64,000 nucleotides of DNA from Bacteroidota bacterium (lineage in GTDB: Bacteria > Bacteroidota > Bacteroidia > Sphingobacteriales > Sphingobacteriaceae). This document shows, in pieces, positions 8,465 to 17,606 of this stretch. How positions within the stretch are numbered: the stretch's first letter is position 1; every line of letters begins with the position of its first letter. A program made the translations under genes and the position numbers. The notes under the pieces are model-generated. The model worked only from the letters and a program-made list of their open reading frames with translations. It made no database searches and was not told the origin of the DNA. The DNA lies in contig JABDBM010000001.1 in the NCBI GenBank assembly GCA_013288685.1, positions 153,523-217,522 of the forward strand. Reading direction: 5' to 3'.

Positions 8465-9958
8465 ATGAAGAACAGTAAAAAAATATTTCAGGGAGCGCTG
8501 GGGATAGGCCTCCTGTTGTTAATTATATTCCAGGGTTGTAAAAAGAGCTTTTTAAATGTAAACCCGGCAGGTAAAGAAGCCGCCACGCAGTTTTGGCAAA
8601 GCCAGGCTGATGCTACTGCCGCTGTTAGCGCCATGTACGCCAACCTGCACGAATGGAAAAATATTGCATTTGCCCCTATCGCTGTTGAAAGCATGGGATC
8701 GGGTGATGTGGATAAAGGCAGTACGCCAACGGACGCCAGCTTTATGAACGATTTCATTAATTTCTCCGCTAACTCCGGCGAAGGGCAAATTTCTGATTTT
8801 TGGGCAGGAGAGTATCAAACAATCAACTTTGCCAACCAGATATTGGATAATGTGCCGGCAATAAGCATGGATGCCACTTTAAAAACGCGTTACCTGGCCG
8901 AAGCTAAATTTATACGTGCTTATGCTTACTTCAGGTTGGTGAGAGCATTCGGCGGTGTACCGTTGCGTTTACATGTCCCTAAAAATGCCAGCGAATATAA
9001 CATTCCGCGTGCATCAGCAACAGCAGTTTGGACAGCTATTGAATCGGATTTAACCGACGCAGCAGCAGTATTACCACAATCATACGCTGCGGTTGATATT
9101 GGCCACGTTACCAAAGGCGCAGCACTGGCTTTGCACGCAAAAGTAGCCATGTATCAAACAGTTACTAATAAAGCTAAATGGGCCGATGTGCTTACGTACA
9201 CCAATGCCGTAATGGGTTTGGGTTACACTTTGTTCCCTAACTACGAACAAATGTTTCGCACCAATAACAAAAACAATTCCGAATCGATATTCGAAATTCA
9301 GTGTTTGTTATTGCCTAATAATCCAGATGCATCAAACTCACAATATTCGCAGGTGCAGGGTGTTCGTGGTGTAACCGGCGGTGGCTGGGGCTTTAACGTG
9401 CCGAGCGCTGATTTAGCTGCTTCGTACGAAGTGGGCGACCCGCGCCGTGATGCTACCATCATTTTTAGGGGTGAAACTACACCCGAAGGCGATGTGATAC
9501 CGGCATCGGGCGATAACCCTATGTATAACCAAAAATCGTATGTGCCTTTTGCACAGTATGTATCGGGTTTTAACGAGGGCTGTCAGCAAAATAAAATTGT
9601 TTTGCGTTACGCTGATGTATTGCTGATGAATGCGGAAGCCAATAACGAAACCGGCAACACGGCCGCTGCCCTAATACCACTTGAATTGGTTAGGGCACGC
9701 GCAAGGGGAGGCAATAACGCTATCCTACCAAAAATAACCTCAACCGATCAGGCTACTGTCCGCACTGCTATCTATAACGAACGCAGATCGGAATTGGCGA
9801 TGGAGTTTGATCGTTATTTCGATGTAATACGCCAGGGTAGGGGAGCAGCTGTATTTGGCGCCCGTGGATGGAAAGCAGGCAAAAACGAAGTTTGGCCTCT
9901 TCCGCAAAACGAGATTGATTTAAGTGCGGGTGTGTTAACACAAAACCCCAATTATTAA
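8465..9958 (+). CDS. SusD/RagB-family glycan-binding outer membrane lipoprotein
   Basis: This 497-residue lipoprotein has a hydrophobic leader and lipobox FQGC with the lipidated Cys at residue 25. The body shows the SusD pattern: an N-terminal segment (FLNVNPAGKEA), TPR-like helices (AEAKFIRAYAYFRLVRAFGGVPL at about 147-168) and the C-terminal RRSELAMEFDRYFDVIRQG typical of the family. SusD sits on the outer leaflet and caps SusC to capture the glycan. It is 11 nt after SusC and 21 nt before the LamG protein, making a tight operon. Confidence 0.96.
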   Translation: MKNSKKIFQGALGIGLLLLIIFQGCKKSFLNVNPAGKEAATQFWQSQADATAAVSAMYANLHEWKNIAFAPIAVESMGSGDVDKGSTPTDASFMNDFINFSANSGEGQISDFWAGEYQTINFANQILDNVPAISMDATLKTRYLAEAKFIRAYAYFRLVRAFGGVPLRLHVPKNASEYNIPRASATAVWTAIESDLTDAAAVLPQSYAAVDIGHVTKGAALALHAKVAMYQTVTNKAKWADVLTYTNAVMGLGYTLFPNYEQMFRTNNKNNSESIFEIQCLLLPNNPDASNSQYSQVQGVRGVTGGGWGFNVPSADLAASYEVGDPRRDATIIFRGETTPEGDVIPASGDNPMYNQKSYVPFAQYVSGFNEGCQQNKIVLRYADVLLMNAEANNETGNTAAALIPLELVRARARGGNNAILPKITSTDQATVRTAIYNERRSELAMEFDRYFDVIRQGRGAAVFGARGWKAGKNEVWPLPQNEIDLSAGVLTQNPNY

Positions 9959-9979
9959 TTATTTATCAGATTTATAGAA

Positions 9980-10843
9980 ATGATGAAGACAATAAAAAAT
10001 ACACTAATAGCGGGTATTGCTGCCGGAGCTATGGTTTTTACCATATCATCGTGCCAAAAAAAGTTCGATCCTAAAACCTATGCGCCAACAAAGCCTTTGC
10101 CAACTTTTGGCGGGTACAGCAGCGTAAAGCAAATTGAACCATCGAGTTTGGTAGCCTATTGGTCGTTTAGCGGCGGCCTTAAAGATAGTTTATCATCAAC
10201 AACCGGGGTTGCAACTGGCACCAGCTTTGCGGCTGGTGTTACGGGACAGGGATTAATGGTGCCTGCTAACGCATACGTTGTATCAGATGTACCGGCTGCG
10301 GTAAAAGCTTTACATAGCTTTACTATAAGCACCTGGGTAAATATGCCGATAAATACAGGTGCCGCCGGCATTATTGATATTGCCCATACCGATAACTTTT
10401 GGGGCAATTTTGATATGTTTTTTGATAACGGCGGCACGGCCACTACCGGAGTGCTTAAAGTACACGTTTGGAATAAAAGCGCAAGCACATCGGGCTCGGA
10501 TGCCTGGGAAGGCGGCTACACCGTTGCCAACCCCTGGGGAAGTTGGATAAACGTACAGGTAACTTATAATGATGCTACTTCAACCGTTAATGTTTACTAC
10601 AACGGAGCACTTGCAGGAACAAATACAGCCGCTGGTTTTGCACCGTTGGATTGGTCGGCAGCGCAAAAGATGGTTTTTGGAACTTTGCAGTTTCAAACTA
10701 CCCCTTCACTTACTTCTGCAACAACTTCGCAAGGTTGGGCCGCGTCAGTAAATGGTACTGTAGACCAGGTGAGGATATACAGCAAAGCATTATCAGCGTC
10801 CGAAGCATCGGCGCTGTATAATCTGGAAAAATTAGGAAGATAA
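9980..10843 (+). CDS. LamG-like surface lipoprotein, probable surface glycan-binding protein
   Basis: The protein has 287 residues and a lipoprotein signal with SSC at residue 25 (ATG at 9980 or 9983). Residues about 60-285 form one concanavalin A-like LamG domain, recognisable from VAYWSFSGGLKDSLSSTTG, FTISTWVNMP and the closing VDQVRIYSKALSASEASALYN. In polysaccharide loci the gene after susD often encodes an outer-surface binding protein that gathers polymer; the LamG fold fits this. No catalytic residues of an enzyme family were recognised. Confidence 0.85.
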   Translation: MMKTIKNTLIAGIAAGAMVFTISSCQKKFDPKTYAPTKPLPTFGGYSSVKQIEPSSLVAYWSFSGGLKDSLSSTTGVATGTSFAAGVTGQGLMVPANAYVVSDVPAAVKALHSFTISTWVNMPINTGAAGIIDIAHTDNFWGNFDMFFDNGGTATTGVLKVHVWNKSASTSGSDAWEGGYTVANPWGSWINVQVTYNDATSTVNVYYNGALAGTNTAAGFAPLDWSAAQKMVFGTLQFQTTPSLTSATTSQGWAASVNGTVDQVRIYSKALSASEASALYNLEKLGR

Positions 10844-10881
10844 GATTTGTTGATTTGATTTAGGTGAGGTTGTCTACCCTG

Positions 10882-10920
10882 TTCGCCTTTGGGCGAATGG
10901 GGCAAGGCAGCCTTTTTTTT
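10882..10920 (+). terminator. Possible terminator after the LamG gene
   Basis: A 6-bp hairpin (TTCGCC, loop TTTG, GGCGAA) is followed after 14 nt by a small AAGG-CAG-CCTT stem and a run of T. The stems are short, so partial read-through into the next gene is likely. Confidence 0.3.
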
Positions 10921-10956
10921 CCGGTGATTAATTTTTAACAGCTGATTTTAGGGATA

Positions 10957-12627
10957 ATGACAAGTGTAAAAAGAATGTTTCTGCCTGTTTTGTTTTTTGG
11001 ATTAGCGTTTTGTGCCTGTAAAAAGGACAATAAGCAGCCAGCGCCTCCACCCGTTGCGGCATCGTTTACTTTTAGTTCGTTAAAAGTAAATGGCCTTAGT
11101 AATGGATTTACCTATACCGCTGTTAACAGTGTGCCGGTTATCAAACTGTCGTTTTCGGCTGGTATTAACCATAGTTCGGTAAATAATGCAATATCATTTA
11201 AAAGCAGCGCGGGGGCAGCGGTTAACTATACTACATCCTACCAAAATAATGACAGCACGGTAGTTATTTTGCCTTCGGGCAGTTTGCAGCCCCTTACCAA
11301 ATACACACTTAACGTGTCAACTGATCTGAAGTCTGCCGGCGGCGGCAATTTGCAATCGGCTTTTGCCGTAAATTTAACTACAGCTATCGATTCCACCAAT
11401 AAATTTCCGGTGGTAACTGATGATCAACTGCTAGACATCGTACAAAAACAAACGCTTAAATATTTTTATGATTTTGGGCACCCGGTAAGCGGTTTGGCCC
11501 GCGAACGCAACACATCGGGCGATGTGGTAACCACCGGCGGCTCGGGCTTTGGTATTATGGCTATTGTTGCCGGTGTTAACCGCCAGTTTATTACCCGCGC
11601 GCAGGGCCTGGCCCGTATGCAACTGATTGTAGGGTTTTTAAAAAATAATGCCCAAACTTTTCATGGCGCTTTTCCACATTGGTTAAATGGGGTGACAGGC
11701 GCGGTGGTGCCATTCAGCACGCAGGATGACGGGGCCGATTTGGTGGAAACATCCTATTTAATGCAGGGATTGCTTACCGCCCGTCAGTATTTTAATGGAG
11801 CCGGAAGCGATGAGACCCAATTGCGTACAGACATTAACACCTTATGGAATAACGTAGACTGGAACTGGTTTACGAATAGCCAAAACACACTGTTTTGGCA
11901 TTGGAGTCCGGATTACGGATGGTCAGGCAATCAGCAAATAAACGGCTGGAACGAGGCGTTAATTACTTATGTGATTGCGGCTTCATCAACTACTCACGCC
12001 ATTACCAAAGCGGTTTATGATAACGGCTGGGCCGGTAATGGAACCATGAAAAATGGTAATACTTATTTCGGGGTTCAGCTTCCATTAGGACCGGCGGAAG
12101 GTGGCCCGTTGTTTTTTGCGCATTATTCGTTTTTGGGGATAAATCCGAATAGCCTGTCGGATACTTACGCCAGTTATGATGTACAAAACAAGGCACACGC
12201 CATGATCAACTATAATTATTGCGTGGCAAACCCCGCAAGTAATTCCGGGTACAGCGCCGATTGCTGGGGACTTACGGCGAGTGATATTGAAAACGGATAC
12301 ACCGCAAGTTCGCCAACAAACGATGTCGGGGTTATTGCCCCAACCGCAGCCATTGCATCGTTGCCATATACGCCCACACAATCGATGCAGGCATTACACT
12401 TTTTTTACTATAAACTGGGCGATAAACTATGGGGAGACTATGGATTTTATGATTCCTTCAACCTCAACAATAACTGGTTTGCAACATCAACACTGGCTAT
12501 TGATGAAGGACCCATTATGGATATGATTGAAAATTACCGCAGCGGGCTGTTATGGAATTTATTTATGAGCTGCCCCGAAGTAAAAACCGGTATGAAAAAC
12601 CTGGGCTTTAAAAGCCCGAATTTATAA
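10957..12627 (+). CDS. PF10091 glucoamylase-like (GH144-type) lipoprotein with N-terminal Ig-like domain
   Basis: The protein has 556 residues with a lipobox FCAC (Cys21) and a Pro-rich linker. An Ig-like (Big_5 type) domain at about 38-140 is followed by a catalytic (alpha/alpha)6-type domain at about 150-550. The signature KYFYDFGHPVSGLARERN, GGSGFGIMAI and FPHWLNGVTG matches the Pfam glycoamylase family PF10091. Members in CAZy family GH144 are endo-beta-1,2-glucanases, so the common label glucoamylase may mislead. Surface attachment suggests first-stage cleavage of polymer outside the cell. It is paralogous along the catalytic domain to the next gene. Confidence 0.9.
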   Translation: MTSVKRMFLPVLFFGLAFCACKKDNKQPAPPPVAASFTFSSLKVNGLSNGFTYTAVNSVPVIKLSFSAGINHSSVNNAISFKSSAGAAVNYTTSYQNNDSTVVILPSGSLQPLTKYTLNVSTDLKSAGGGNLQSAFAVNLTTAIDSTNKFPVVTDDQLLDIVQKQTLKYFYDFGHPVSGLARERNTSGDVVTTGGSGFGIMAIVAGVNRQFITRAQGLARMQLIVGFLKNNAQTFHGAFPHWLNGVTGAVVPFSTQDDGADLVETSYLMQGLLTARQYFNGAGSDETQLRTDINTLWNNVDWNWFTNSQNTLFWHWSPDYGWSGNQQINGWNEALITYVIAASSTTHAITKAVYDNGWAGNGTMKNGNTYFGVQLPLGPAEGGPLFFAHYSFLGINPNSLSDTYASYDVQNKAHAMINYNYCVANPASNSGYSADCWGLTASDIENGYTASSPTNDVGVIAPTAAIASLPYTPTQSMQALHFFYYKLGDKLWGDYGFYDSFNLNNNWFATSTLAIDEGPIMDMIENYRSGLLWNLFMSCPEVKTGMKNLGFKSPNL

Positions 12628-12639
12628 CTATTCCCAACG

Positions 12640-12735
12640 CGTCATTGCGAGGAACGAAGCAATCTCTAAACTTTACAGGGCGGTATGCATGTTTGCTATG
12701 CATATTCAGAGATTGCTTCGTTCCTCGCAATGACG
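12640..12735. repeat. Long inverted repeat of the GTCATTGCGAGG family
   Basis: Two 27-nt arms (12640-12666 and 12709-12735) are perfect reverse complements, beginning CGTCATTGCGAGGAACGAAG. The 42-bp centre is AT/GC mixed and includes ATGCAT words. Related elements occur at 17482-17593, 40411-40440 and 60086-60184. It lies between the two GH144-like genes and would form a strong hairpin in read-through mRNA. Confidence 0.9.
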
Positions 12736-12758
12736 AGGGATAAAAACTAATTACACTA

Positions 12759-14099
12759 ATGAGAAAACTAATAATTCCTTTTTTGATCCTTATTTCCGGA
12801 TACAGTGTAGCCCAACCTGCTGCAACTAAGGAAGATGGCATAAAGCCCGTAGGCATCATCAAAAACCTAAGCGACAGCGCACTACTTGATGTGGTACAGC
12901 GCCAAACGTTCCGTTATTTTTGGGATTTTGGCCATCCCACCAGCGGCCTCGCCCGCGAACGCAGCAATGTAGCTTACGATTACGGTACCGAGACAGTAAC
13001 CACAGGAGGATCGGGCTTCGGCATTATGGCTTTGATAGTTGCCGACCATCGCAAATGGATAAGCCACGATCAGGCTGTTGCTCGGATGCTGAAAATAGTT
13101 GACTTTTTATATCGCGCCGATGCCTATCATGGCGTATTCCCGCATTGGCTGAATGGGGAGACAGGTAAAACCATCCGCTTTGGCCGTAAAGACGATGGTG
13201 GTGATTTGGTGGAAACCTCCTATCTTTTCGAGGGGCTGTTATGCGCACGGCAATATTTTACAGCCAATAACAACCAGGAACGCCGCATTCGCGACGTAAT
13301 TAACTGGATGTGGAGCGACATTGAATGGAGCTGGTATACCCGCGAGGGCAGGGATAACCTGTACTGGCATTGGTCGCCTAATAATGGCTGGTCCATGAAC
13401 TTCCCGATAAGGGGCTTTAACGAATGTTTGATAACTTATATTTTAGCGGCCTCGGGCGACAGGTACCCGGTATCGGCCGATGTTTACCACCGTGGCTGGG
13501 CACAAAGCGACTTTTTTAAAAACGGACAAACTTTTTACGGGCATAAATTGCCTTTAGGTTTTGATTATGGTGGTCCGCTTTTCTTTTCGCAATATTCATT
13601 CCTTGGATTAAATCCTAAAGGATTAAAGGACCGTTATGCCAATTACTGGGAACAAAATACCAACCACACGCTGATCAATCATGATTATTGCGTGGATAAT
13701 CCTAAAAAGTTTAAAGGCTACGGCGAAAACTGCTGGGGACTTACCGCAAGTGATAATTTTGAAGGTTACAATGCCCATTCGCCCACTAACGATTTGGGCG
13801 TAATTACCCCAACTGCAGCCCTATCAGCATTTCCTTATGCGCCGGAATACTCGATGAAAGCACTACGTCATTTTTATTATGATTTGGGTGATAAAATTTG
13901 GGGCGATTACGGTTTTACCGATGCCTTTAGCGAACAGCATAACTGGTACGCCAAAGAATACCTGGCCATTGACCAGGGGCCAATTGTGGTAATGATTGAA
14001 AATTACCGCAGCGGCTTGTTATGGAACTTGTTTATGAGCTGCCCCGAAGTACAACACGGGTTGAAGAAATTGGATTTTGAGAGTACTATGATAAAATAG
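12759..14099 (+). CDS. PF10091 glucoamylase-like (GH144-type) secreted enzyme
   Basis: This 446-residue paralogue of the preceding gene lacks the Ig-like domain and the lipobox. It has an ordinary signal peptide (MRKLIIPFLILISGYSVAQ), so it is probably periplasmic. The catalytic domain (about 40-440) keeps the same landmarks: RYFWDFGHPTSGLARER, GGSGFGIMAL, FPHWLNGETG, the DDGGDLVETSYLFEGLL helix and the closing IENYRSGLLWNLFMSCPEV, nearly identical in both proteins. Together they suggest a surface enzyme cutting long chains and a periplasmic one cutting imported oligosaccharides, probably of beta-1,2-glucan. A strong terminator follows. Confidence 0.9.
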   Translation: MRKLIIPFLILISGYSVAQPAATKEDGIKPVGIIKNLSDSALLDVVQRQTFRYFWDFGHPTSGLARERSNVAYDYGTETVTTGGSGFGIMALIVADHRKWISHDQAVARMLKIVDFLYRADAYHGVFPHWLNGETGKTIRFGRKDDGGDLVETSYLFEGLLCARQYFTANNNQERRIRDVINWMWSDIEWSWYTREGRDNLYWHWSPNNGWSMNFPIRGFNECLITYILAASGDRYPVSADVYHRGWAQSDFFKNGQTFYGHKLPLGFDYGGPLFFSQYSFLGLNPKGLKDRYANYWEQNTNHTLINHDYCVDNPKKFKGYGENCWGLTASDNFEGYNAHSPTNDLGVITPTAALSAFPYAPEYSMKALRHFYYDLGDKIWGDYGFTDAFSEQHNWYAKEYLAIDQGPIVVMIENYRSGLLWNLFMSCPEVQHGLKKLDFESTMIK

Positions 14100-14133
14100 C
14101 GAAGCGGTTATAATATGCTTTGTTAGCTACAAC

Positions 14134-14161
14134 AAAACGGGCGAAATGAATCGCCCGTTTT
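14134..14161. terminator. Bidirectional rho-independent terminator
   Basis: An 11-bp perfect stem (AAAACGGGCGA / TCGCCCGTTTT) with a 6-nt loop lies between the convergent genes ending at 14099 and 14181. The A-rich and T-rich flanks let it work in both directions. Confidence 0.85.
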
Positions 14162-14180
14162 GCTTGCTACCGGTAACCGA

Positions 14181-14516
14181 TCAGTTGCTGGCCGAGATGC
14201 TTAACCCTGGCAACGAATTGATAGTAATTACGCTATGCGTATTGAGCACCGCATCAAAAGTAGGCATTACACCTGTCGCAATCACTTCCTGGCGGTCTGT
14301 CGACATGGATTGCGTAGTCTGGTCTTTCCATTGAAAAACAAGGCCGTTAAGGTAAATGTTTGAACTGTTGCCATAGGAAACGCTTTTTGTCTCATGTGCT
14401 TCGAGCGAGAAAGTTTGCTCAAGCGATGGTTTTTGGATGTCGTTTCCCTGACGGATCAATAAGGTCACGTTGACGTACTGATTGGTGTTGTTGATGAATT
14501 TTTTTTGGCCGCTCAT
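14181..14516 (-). CDS. Unrecognised 111-residue beta-rich protein
   Basis: I do not recognise this protein. It has no signal peptide or TM segment. Alternating hydrophobic/polar stretches (QYVNVTLLIRQGN, QTFSLEAHETKSVSYG, HSVITINSLPG) suggest an all-beta fold. It lies convergent to the GH144-like gene and divergent from the GH43 gene, in the middle of the polysaccharide locus, with its own 300-bp upstream region. A DNA hairpin (14611-14638) is about 95 nt upstream of its start. Confidence 0.6.
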   Translation of the reverse strand: MSGQKKFINNTNQYVNVTLLIRQGNDIQKPSLEQTFSLEAHETKSVSYGNSSNIYLNGLVFQWKDQTTQSMSTDRQEVIATGVMPTFDAVLNTHSVITINSLPGLSISASN

Positions 14517-14610
14517 GATAATAGAGTTTAGTGTTTAAAATTTGTTAATTACTTATTGTCTTAATGACGTAGGCAAATCTATATGGTGTGAGCTGTGATT
14601 TTACAGGTGG

Positions 14611-14638
14611 TTTTACCCGGTTGTGTATTCGGGTAAAA
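14611..14638. promoter_or_regulatory. TTTTACCCG-N10-CGGGTAAAA inverted repeat in a divergent intergenic region
   Basis: The 314-bp gap between the divergent genes at 14516 and 14831 holds this perfect 9-bp inverted repeat with a 10-bp spacer, plus a further TTACCCGG word directly downstream. It could be an operator or an mRNA hairpin. No other clear element is seen in the gap. Confidence 0.4.
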
Positions 14639-14830
14639 TTACCCGGTAAGCGACACTCGCGCCAAACACATAATGCCCAAGCCAGGTTAATTGAAATGTT
14701 CTGGTTTAACGGAAGTATAAATATTTGTATCAAAAAATTGTATTATTGAGGTGTATATAAGGTTGGTGTATAACTCTTGTTCCACCTGCTAAAACCACCC
14801 GGCCTGTAGTACCAGTAAAACCATTGTAAA

Positions 14831-16594
14831 ATGAGAAAAGTATATTCTTTGATTGTATGTACTACAATCTGCATGTTACTATCTGCAAATTGGGCCACAG
14901 CCCAACAATCACAAAAGCAACTAACGTATTGCAATCCCATCAATATCGACTACGGCTATACGCCCATACCCAACTTTGCCACCGAAGGCAAGCATCGCGC
15001 AACTGCCGATCCGGTGATTACGATGTACAAAGGCGATTACTATCTATTCTCCACCAATCAATGGGGATACTGGTGGAGCAGCGATATGTACCACTGGAAC
15101 TTTGTGGCCCGTCATTTTTTGCGGCCCGAGCATCATGTGTACGATGATTTATGTGCGCCAGCAGTTTGGGTACAGGGTGATACACTGATGGTGTTTGGCT
15201 CAACATACTCATCCAACTTCCCGATATGGATGAGCACTAATCCTAAAGGCAACGAATGGAAAGAAGCCATACACGAATTTGAACCCGGCGGCTGGGACCC
15301 CGACTTTTTTAGAGATGATGATGGCAAGTTGTACATGTACAACGGCAGCAGCAACACCTACCCGGTTTACGGCGCCGAAATTGATCCTAAAACATTTCAT
15401 TTAAAAGCCTACCGTAAAGAAATGTACTTTTTACAACCCTATCGCTACGGCTGGCAGCGCTTTGGTGAGTATATGGATGACACTTTTTTGGATCCGTTTA
15501 TTGAAGGTTCGTGGATGACCAAACATAACGGCAAATATTACCTGCAATATGGCGCGCCGGGCACCGAGTTTAGCGGATATTCGGATGGGGTAGTAGTTGG
15601 CGATAACCCGCTGGGGCCGTTTACGCCGCAGTCTATGCCGTTTAGCTATAAACCGGGCGGCTTCGCTAAGGGCGCAGGACATGGAGCCACCTACACCGAT
15701 ACCTGGGGTAATTACTGGCATATATCCACCGTGGTAATCGCTGTAAAAAACAGTTTTGAACGTCGTTTAGGTATCTGGCCGGCCGGCTTTGATAAGGATG
15801 ATATACTGTATTGCAATACAGCCTTTGGCGATTATCCTACTTATTTGCCCGATGGCAAAGCTGATCACCTGCAAAGCCGTTTTACCGGTTGGATGCTACT
15901 CAATTATAATAAACCGGTACAAGTATCATCAACCCTGGGTGGCTATGTGCCCAATAATGCGGTTGATGAAAATATAAAAACCTACTGGAGCGCGGCCACA
16001 GCTAACCCCGGCGAGTGGATACAAACTGACCTCGGTAATGAAAGTACCGTAAACGCCGTGCAAATAAATTATGCCGATCAGGATGCAACCATATTGGGAA
16101 AATCGACCACTACGTATACCCAATACAAATTATATTATTCATCGGATGCAAAAAAGTGGCACATCCTGGCTGATAAAAGCGCCAATAAAACTGATGTACC
16201 ACATGATTACATCGAACTACAAACACCCGTAAAAGCCCGTTATATTAAACTGGAAAATGTACACATGCCAACCGGTAAATTTGCCATTAGTGGTCTGCGT
16301 GTATTTGGTAATGGCGGCGGCACCAAACCCGATACCGTACAAAGCTTTATAGTATTGCGTACCGAAAAAGACAAGCGCAGTGCCTGGATAAAATGGCAAA
16401 CGGTTGATAACGCTTTCGCTTATAATATTTACACCGGTGTAGCACCCGATAAATTATACAATTGTATTATGGTGCACAGCGCCAACGAATACTATTTTAA
16501 GGCGATGGATAAAGAGAAACCTTATTATTTTTGTATTGAAGCGATAAACGAAAATGGGGTGTCGGCAAGGACGAAAGTTATTAAGGTGGAATAA
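14831..16594 (+). CDS. GH43-family glycosidase with F5/8-type C and C-terminal Fn3-like domains
   Basis: The protein has 587 residues with a signal peptide (to about WATAQQ, residue 26). A five-bladed GH43 propeller occupies about 35-330; its three acidic residues fit D60 in ADPVITMYKGDYYLF, an Asp near 157 in GWDPDFF and E225 in EGSWM. A discoidin/F5-8C carbohydrate-binding domain follows at about 355-490 (VSSTLGGYVPNNAVDENIKTYWSA) and a fibronectin-like domain at about 500-587. GH43 enzymes include arabinosidases, xylosidases and galactosidases; the subfamily cannot be named from sight. A presence next to the glucan locus suggests removal of side chains or a second substrate. Confidence 0.9.
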   Translation: MRKVYSLIVCTTICMLLSANWATAQQSQKQLTYCNPINIDYGYTPIPNFATEGKHRATADPVITMYKGDYYLFSTNQWGYWWSSDMYHWNFVARHFLRPEHHVYDDLCAPAVWVQGDTLMVFGSTYSSNFPIWMSTNPKGNEWKEAIHEFEPGGWDPDFFRDDDGKLYMYNGSSNTYPVYGAEIDPKTFHLKAYRKEMYFLQPYRYGWQRFGEYMDDTFLDPFIEGSWMTKHNGKYYLQYGAPGTEFSGYSDGVVVGDNPLGPFTPQSMPFSYKPGGFAKGAGHGATYTDTWGNYWHISTVVIAVKNSFERRLGIWPAGFDKDDILYCNTAFGDYPTYLPDGKADHLQSRFTGWMLLNYNKPVQVSSTLGGYVPNNAVDENIKTYWSAATANPGEWIQTDLGNESTVNAVQINYADQDATILGKSTTTYTQYKLYYSSDAKKWHILADKSANKTDVPHDYIELQTPVKARYIKLENVHMPTGKFAISGLRVFGNGGGTKPDTVQSFIVLRTEKDKRSAWIKWQTVDNAFAYNIYTGVAPDKLYNCIMVHSANEYYFKAMDKEKPYYFCIEAINENGVSARTKVIKVE

Positions 16595-16672
16595 AACAAA
16601 CCTTTAACTTTATTTTAATCCAAAATATCAAACTAAATTTTAATTTTAGTCTTTTAGTTTAAACCCGATTTT

Positions 16673-17470
16673 ATGATGAAGCGCAGATACGTAACGCTAC
16701 TCCTTTTATTTTGCTTAACCTTTCCTGTTTTATTGCAGGCCCAAACCAATAAATCGTTCGACCGTGGTTCGTACATCGATAAAAAAGACACACTGCCGTA
16801 CCGCATCTTATTCCCGCGTGAATTTGATCCTATGAAAAAATATCCGCTAATCATAGTACTGCATGGCGCAGGCGAGCGCGGAAACGATAATGAGGCACAA
16901 CTGAAATACGGTACGGAATTATTTTTAAAAGATACCATTCGCCAGCGATATGCTGCTATTGTGATATATCCGCAATGCCCGGCATCGTCGTATTGGTCCA
17001 ACGTGAAATTTGAAAAGGATTCAGCTACGCAGAAGACAAAATTTGTTTTTCAATATGATATGCCGCCCACCAAAGCGATGCAGTTGCTATTGGGCTTTAT
17101 TGATGACTTTTTAGATAAGCCTTTTGTAAACAAACATAAGGTTTATGTAGGGGGCCTCTCGATGGGTGGTATGGGTACATTAGAAATAATAGGCCGTAAA
17201 CCCGGCCTTTTTGCGGCAGCCTTTGCCATTTGTGGGGGTGATAACACGCTAAACGCAAAAAAATATGCAAAGAAAGTGCCACTATGGATATTTCACGGAC
17301 AAAAAGATAGTGTAGTGCCCTACGAGCATTCAGAATCAATAGTGAGGGCCATCAAGGATGCAGGTGGAGAGCCACGGTATACTTTATATCCCAATGACGA
17401 TCACAACAGCTGGAATGATGCCTTTGCCGAACCGGATTTGATGCATTGGTTGTTTAAGAATAGTAAGTAG
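16673..17470 (+). CDS. Secreted alpha/beta-hydrolase (esterase, CE1/prolyl-oligopeptidase-like)
   Basis: The protein has 265 residues with a signal peptide ending near LLQAQ; ATG at 16673 or 16676. The fold is alpha/beta-hydrolase: the oxyanion region YPLIIVLHGAGERG, the nucleophile elbow GLSMGG with Ser163, an Asp in HGQKDSVVPYEHS (about 217) and the His of PNDDHNSW (about 245). Such proteins deacylate polysaccharides or act as phospholipase/carboxylesterases. It starts 78 nt after the GH43 gene on the same strand and is probably its operon partner. Confidence 0.85.
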   Translation: MMKRRYVTLLLLFCLTFPVLLQAQTNKSFDRGSYIDKKDTLPYRILFPREFDPMKKYPLIIVLHGAGERGNDNEAQLKYGTELFLKDTIRQRYAAIVIYPQCPASSYWSNVKFEKDSATQKTKFVFQYDMPPTKAMQLLLGFIDDFLDKPFVNKHKVYVGGLSMGGMGTLEIIGRKPGLFAAAFAICGGDNTLNAKKYAKKVPLWIFHGQKDSVVPYEHSESIVRAIKDAGGEPRYTLYPNDDHNSWNDAFAEPDLMHWLFKNSK

Positions 17471-17481
17471 GGATAGCAAAA

Positions 17482-17593
17482 CGTCATTGCGAGGCACGAT
17501 CCGCCCAATGGCGGACTGAGTTATGCATTTATAAGCCAGGCTGGTCGTAAGCAAAGTTCAGAGGTTGCTTCGTCGTTCCTCCTCGCAATGACG
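17482..17593. repeat. Inverted repeat of the GTCATTGCGAGG family, diverged copy
   Basis: Outer arms CGTCATTGCGAGG (17482-17494) and CCTCGCAATGACG (17581-17593) are perfect complements; inner sequence includes a smaller CCGCC...GGCGG hairpin (17510-17525). It fills the gap between two convergent genes. Confidence 0.8.
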
Positions 17594-17606
17594 ATCTTTT
17601 TGAGGG

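Noticed and set aside
10957..14099. Reading the PF10091 enzymes as starch glucoamylases
   Set aside because: The family name is historical; the motif set and locus fit GH144-type beta-glucan enzymes better, and a separate maltodextrin locus exists at 57 kb.
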